Source of the DNA: Promethearchaeota archaeon
Lineage (GTDB): Archaea > Asgardarchaeota > Lokiarchaeia > Sigynarchaeales > SOKP01
Reading direction: 5' to 3'
Assembly (NCBI GenBank): GCA_030620005.1
Contig: JAUXAJ010000005.1
Coordinates: 1 to 43,556, forward strand
Length of the DNA: 43,556 nt
Positions within the stretch are counted from its first letter, which is position 1, and each line of letters opens with the position of its first letter. Both the position numbers and the translations under genes were made by a program. This document shows positions 41,668 through 43,556 of this stretch, in pieces. A model generated the notes under the pieces. The model worked only from the letters and a program-made list of their open reading frames with translations, ran no database searches and was not told where the DNA came from.

Positions 41668-41733
41668 ATTTCATACCTTTTATATTTTAAAAATTTTAAA
41701 ATTTTTTTAAAACCCCAACCATCGCAAATGTTT

Positions 41734-41769
41734 GTCGTCTTATAACTAAAATTTTTTTATAAGATTCAT
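41734..41769 (-). promoter_or_regulatory. SECIS-like hairpin in the 3' UTR of vhuD
   Basis: On the minus strand, 15 bases after the vhuD stop, ATGAA is followed by a perfect 8-bp stem (TCTTATAA / TTATAAGA, 41757-41764 with 41738-41745), an 11-base A/T loop starting AAAAA, and CGAC. ATGA opposite CGA at the stem base resembles the non-Watson-Crick quartet of eukaryotic SECIS elements, and the A-rich apical loop also fits. A lower helix, CTAATC with GGTTGG, can form further out. It lacks the GC-rich short upper stem of methanogen SECIS elements. Function inferred from placement and the UGA codons upstream. Confidence 0.6.
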
Positions 41770-41783
41770 TCAAGAGGGATTAG

Positions 41784-42197
41784 TTATTTTTTTATTTTAA
41801 TCGGACTTAAACCGATTCGAGTCAGTTTCTCGTAAGCATCTTCGACACTTTTCACCAGTTTTTCGCTTTCTGCTCCGCTTAACTAGTACATGTTAACTCG
41901 CTGATTTCCAAAACCTCGAGATTCTAATATTCTATTTGCTAAATCCACGTGTTTTTGGGCCGTGAAGTTACCCTTTTTAAACTGACACTCGTTTGGCCGT
42001 CATCCGACAACCATTACTCCATCAGCGCCGTTTTTTATCGCAAATAAAATGTGTTTGACGTCAACTCTACCTGTACATCGAACCTTGATGATTTTCACAG
42101 AAGGAGTGTATTTCATCCGAGAGACACCAGCTAAATCAGCAGCACTGTAGCCTCACTTTAAACACGCAAACATGACTATTTTAAAATCGTCTTCCAT
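41784..42197 (-). CDS. vhuD: Selenoprotein VhuD/MvhD-type iron-sulfur subunit with two in-frame UGA (and one TAG)
   Basis: Reading 137 codons from the ATG at 42197, with UGA as selenocysteine (U), gives a complete MvhD homologue: FACLKUGYSAADLAGVSR, KVRCTGRVDVKHI, NGADGVMVVGURPNECQFKKGN, RVNMY, LSGAESEKLVKSVEDAY. UGA 1 (42155-42153, residue 15) replaces the second Cys of the CxxC in CNWCSYAGADLAG. UGA 2 (42002-42000, residue 66) replaces the Cys of GCHIGDCHY. A third in-frame stop, TAG at 41885-41883, falls where the paralogue has the conserved Trp of LEWVSASEG. It could be readthrough, an error or a real lesion. GGAGG before the start lies in the hdrA end, five bases away. Electron transfer to the adjacent Sec-HdrA is expected. 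Confidence 0.82.
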
Positions 42198-42202
42198 TTT
42201 GT

Positions 42203-43556
42203 TTAACCTCCTTCTAGTATTCCAGCAATTTCGGCGTACAATTGTTCGTCTCTATAATATCGAATATCTATCGCTTGAGTTGGACAGCAAGAAGCACAAA
42301 TACCGCATCCCGTGCAGTTTATCTCGTCTACGACTGCACCTTCGTTTTCCACGATTTTTATTGCGTCATTAGGACATTCTTTTTCGCATCTCCCGCAGGA
42401 TATGCAATCAACGCTATTTACTTCGGCTGTTATTAGTTCTATATCAACTTCTCCAGGAGAAGTTAATTCTGCCACCTTACTCGCAGCAGCTCTCGCTTGA
42501 GACACGGAATAGGCAATATCTTTTGGTCCTTGGGCGAAGCCTGCGATGAAAACGCCTTTTGATTTTGTTTCTTGAGGCATTAAGCCAAAGTGCGATTCCG
42601 TGAGAAAACCGTCTCTATCAAGGTCTAAATTAAGAACTTGAGCGATTTGTTGCGTACCTTTAGACGGTAGAACTGCGCTCGACAACACTACTAAATCCGC
42701 GTCAATTTTAACTATTTCGTCAGTTAGGGACGAATAAACTCGAATTTTCACGTTTTTAGTTTCAGGGTCTTCTGAAATTTCTCCTACTTTCCCACGAATC
42801 ATTCTAATATCAGAATCTTTTGCGCGCTGATAATACTCTTCAAAGCCTTTTTCGTTTGTTCTAATATCAATGTAGCATATTGTTATATTAACGTCAGGAA
42901 ATTCCTCCTTTAGCAATTTTGCGTTTTTAAGGGCCAACATGCAACAGACGCCGCTGCAGTACGTTCGTTCAGTGTTTCTGCTGCCAACGCATTGAATAAA
43001 TACGATTTCTTCTGGCTTTTTATCGTCTGAAACGCGATGTACGTGCCCTTCTAACGGTCCGTTAGGCGCAAGCATTCTCTCCAGTTGAACTTGAGTAATA
43101 ACATTGTCATATTCTCCATATCCATATTCGTTAGGTTCGAAAATGTCCCAACCAGTCGCTATTATAATCGTCCCTACTTTAATTGAGACTTCTTTCGGCA
43201 ATTGACTGAAGTCAATAGCGTCTAACTCGCAAGCATCGACGCACGAGAAACATTCCACGCATACATTTCGGTCGATATCGTATAAGAAAGGAACAGCTTG
43301 CCCAAAAGCAATGTCTATGGCCTTTCTTGCGCCTAAGTGTTCGTCAAAGAAGTTCGATGTGTAGGTAGGACAGACTTCCGAACACGCCCCGCATCCATTG
43401 CAAGTTTCCGGGTTCACGTATCGAGGTTTCATTTCTACGATAACATCGTAATTTCCGATATATCCTTCGACTTGCTTCACTTCGCTATAACTAAAAAGTT
43501 CTATGTTTTCGTTTCGATTGACTTCTAACATTTTTGGACCGCAAATTCATATGGCA
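42203..43556 (-). CDS. hdrA: Selenoprotein HdrA (C-terminal part; 5' end beyond window)
   Basis: The frame runs from the window edge through a TGA at 43549-43547 and on for 446 codons to a TAA at 42203. Around the TGA it reads AI-U-ICGPKMLEV, matching DCSLCILAPKMVEI of the cysteine paralogues, so the UGA sits on a conserved Cys. Downstream are CNGCGACSEVCP, CVECFSCVDACELDAIDF, the FAD-domain segments FIQCVGSRN and YCSGVCCMLALKNAKLL, and two C-terminal ferredoxin motifs (CISCGRCEKECP, CTGCGICASCCP). This is a single-module HdrA, unlike the two tandem forms in the window. A start at the ATG inside the frame (43531) would miss the FAD motif. The gene is coupled to vhuD. Confidence 0.9.

Noticed and set aside
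41784..42197. Simple pseudogene explanation for the stops in vhuD
   Set aside because: Two of the three stops are UGA precisely at conserved cysteines, the frame is otherwise intact over 137 codons, the neighbour also has a UGA at a Cys, and a SECIS-like hairpin follows. Only the TAG remains compatible with decay.
1..43556. Insertion sequences, CRISPR arrays, prophage or toxin-antitoxin modules
   Set aside because: I looked for transposase motifs, regularly spaced repeats, integrases and typical small gene pairs and saw none. The only clear tandem DNA repeat is inside the coiled-coil gene.

Overview
The window looks like part of the chromosome of an Asgard archaeon, most likely Lokiarchaeota-like (Promethearchaeota). 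Reasons: AT-rich DNA with archaeal TATA boxes, many apparently leaderless starts and GAGGTG-type ribosome binding sites; longin-domain proteins, one fused to two Ras-superfamily GTPases in a single chain; several heterodisulfide reductase (Hdr) modules beside FrhB-like and MvhD-like partners; and UGA-encoded selenocysteine in VhuD and HdrA. There are no rRNAs, tRNAs, CRISPR arrays or transposases that I can see.

Layout. 1-647: cut-off Fe-S protein on the minus strand. 947-2494: two paralogous small membrane proteins, then a longin-V4R protein. 2642-4994: thiolase and a membrane-anchored PHP phosphoesterase. 7968-4967 (minus): an operon of PadR repressor, HAAS/zinc-ribbon membrane protein, ABC ATPase and ABC-2 permease, with a palindromic operator candidate upstream. 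8253-9413: small membrane ORFs and a TauE/SafE exporter ending in a strong hairpin. 9610-13962: DUF998 protein, Kre9-like surface protein, and a two-subunit molybdopterin oxidoreductase. 14103-24167: accessory metabolism and membrane genes (nitronate monooxygenase-like, GPH and MFS transporters, M28-like protein, LURP-one protein, second DUF998, sulfatase-like hydrolase, coiled-coil membrane protein with a tandem repeat). 24342-27095: a tandem HdrA. 28475-28971: a decayed radical-SAM activase. 29155-31434: the longin/double-GTPase protein. 36504-31666 (minus): HdrD-like, tandem HdrA and MvhD. 36845-38650: small zinc protein and M28 peptidase. 43556-39035 (minus): selenoprotein HdrA, selenoprotein VhuD, a SECIS-like hairpin and two FrhB-like subunits.

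How it fits together. Three separate Hdr loci (a lone tandem HdrA; HdrD-like/HdrA/MvhD; Sec-HdrA/Sec-VhuD/FrhB/FrhB) suggest a large flavin-based electron-bifurcation hub linking ferredoxin, F420 or another flavin-linked donor, and a disulfide- or thiol-type acceptor. The strongest discoveries are: (i) a VhuD gene hidden from standard ORF calling by two UGA codons at conserved cysteine positions, next to an HdrA with its own UGA, followed 15 nt after the stop by one SECIS-like hairpin with eukaryote-like ATGA/CGA flanks; and (ii) at least three genes whose conserved N-termini lie upstream of any ATG/GTG/TTG and start, at normal Shine-Dalgarno spacing, with ATT or ATA.
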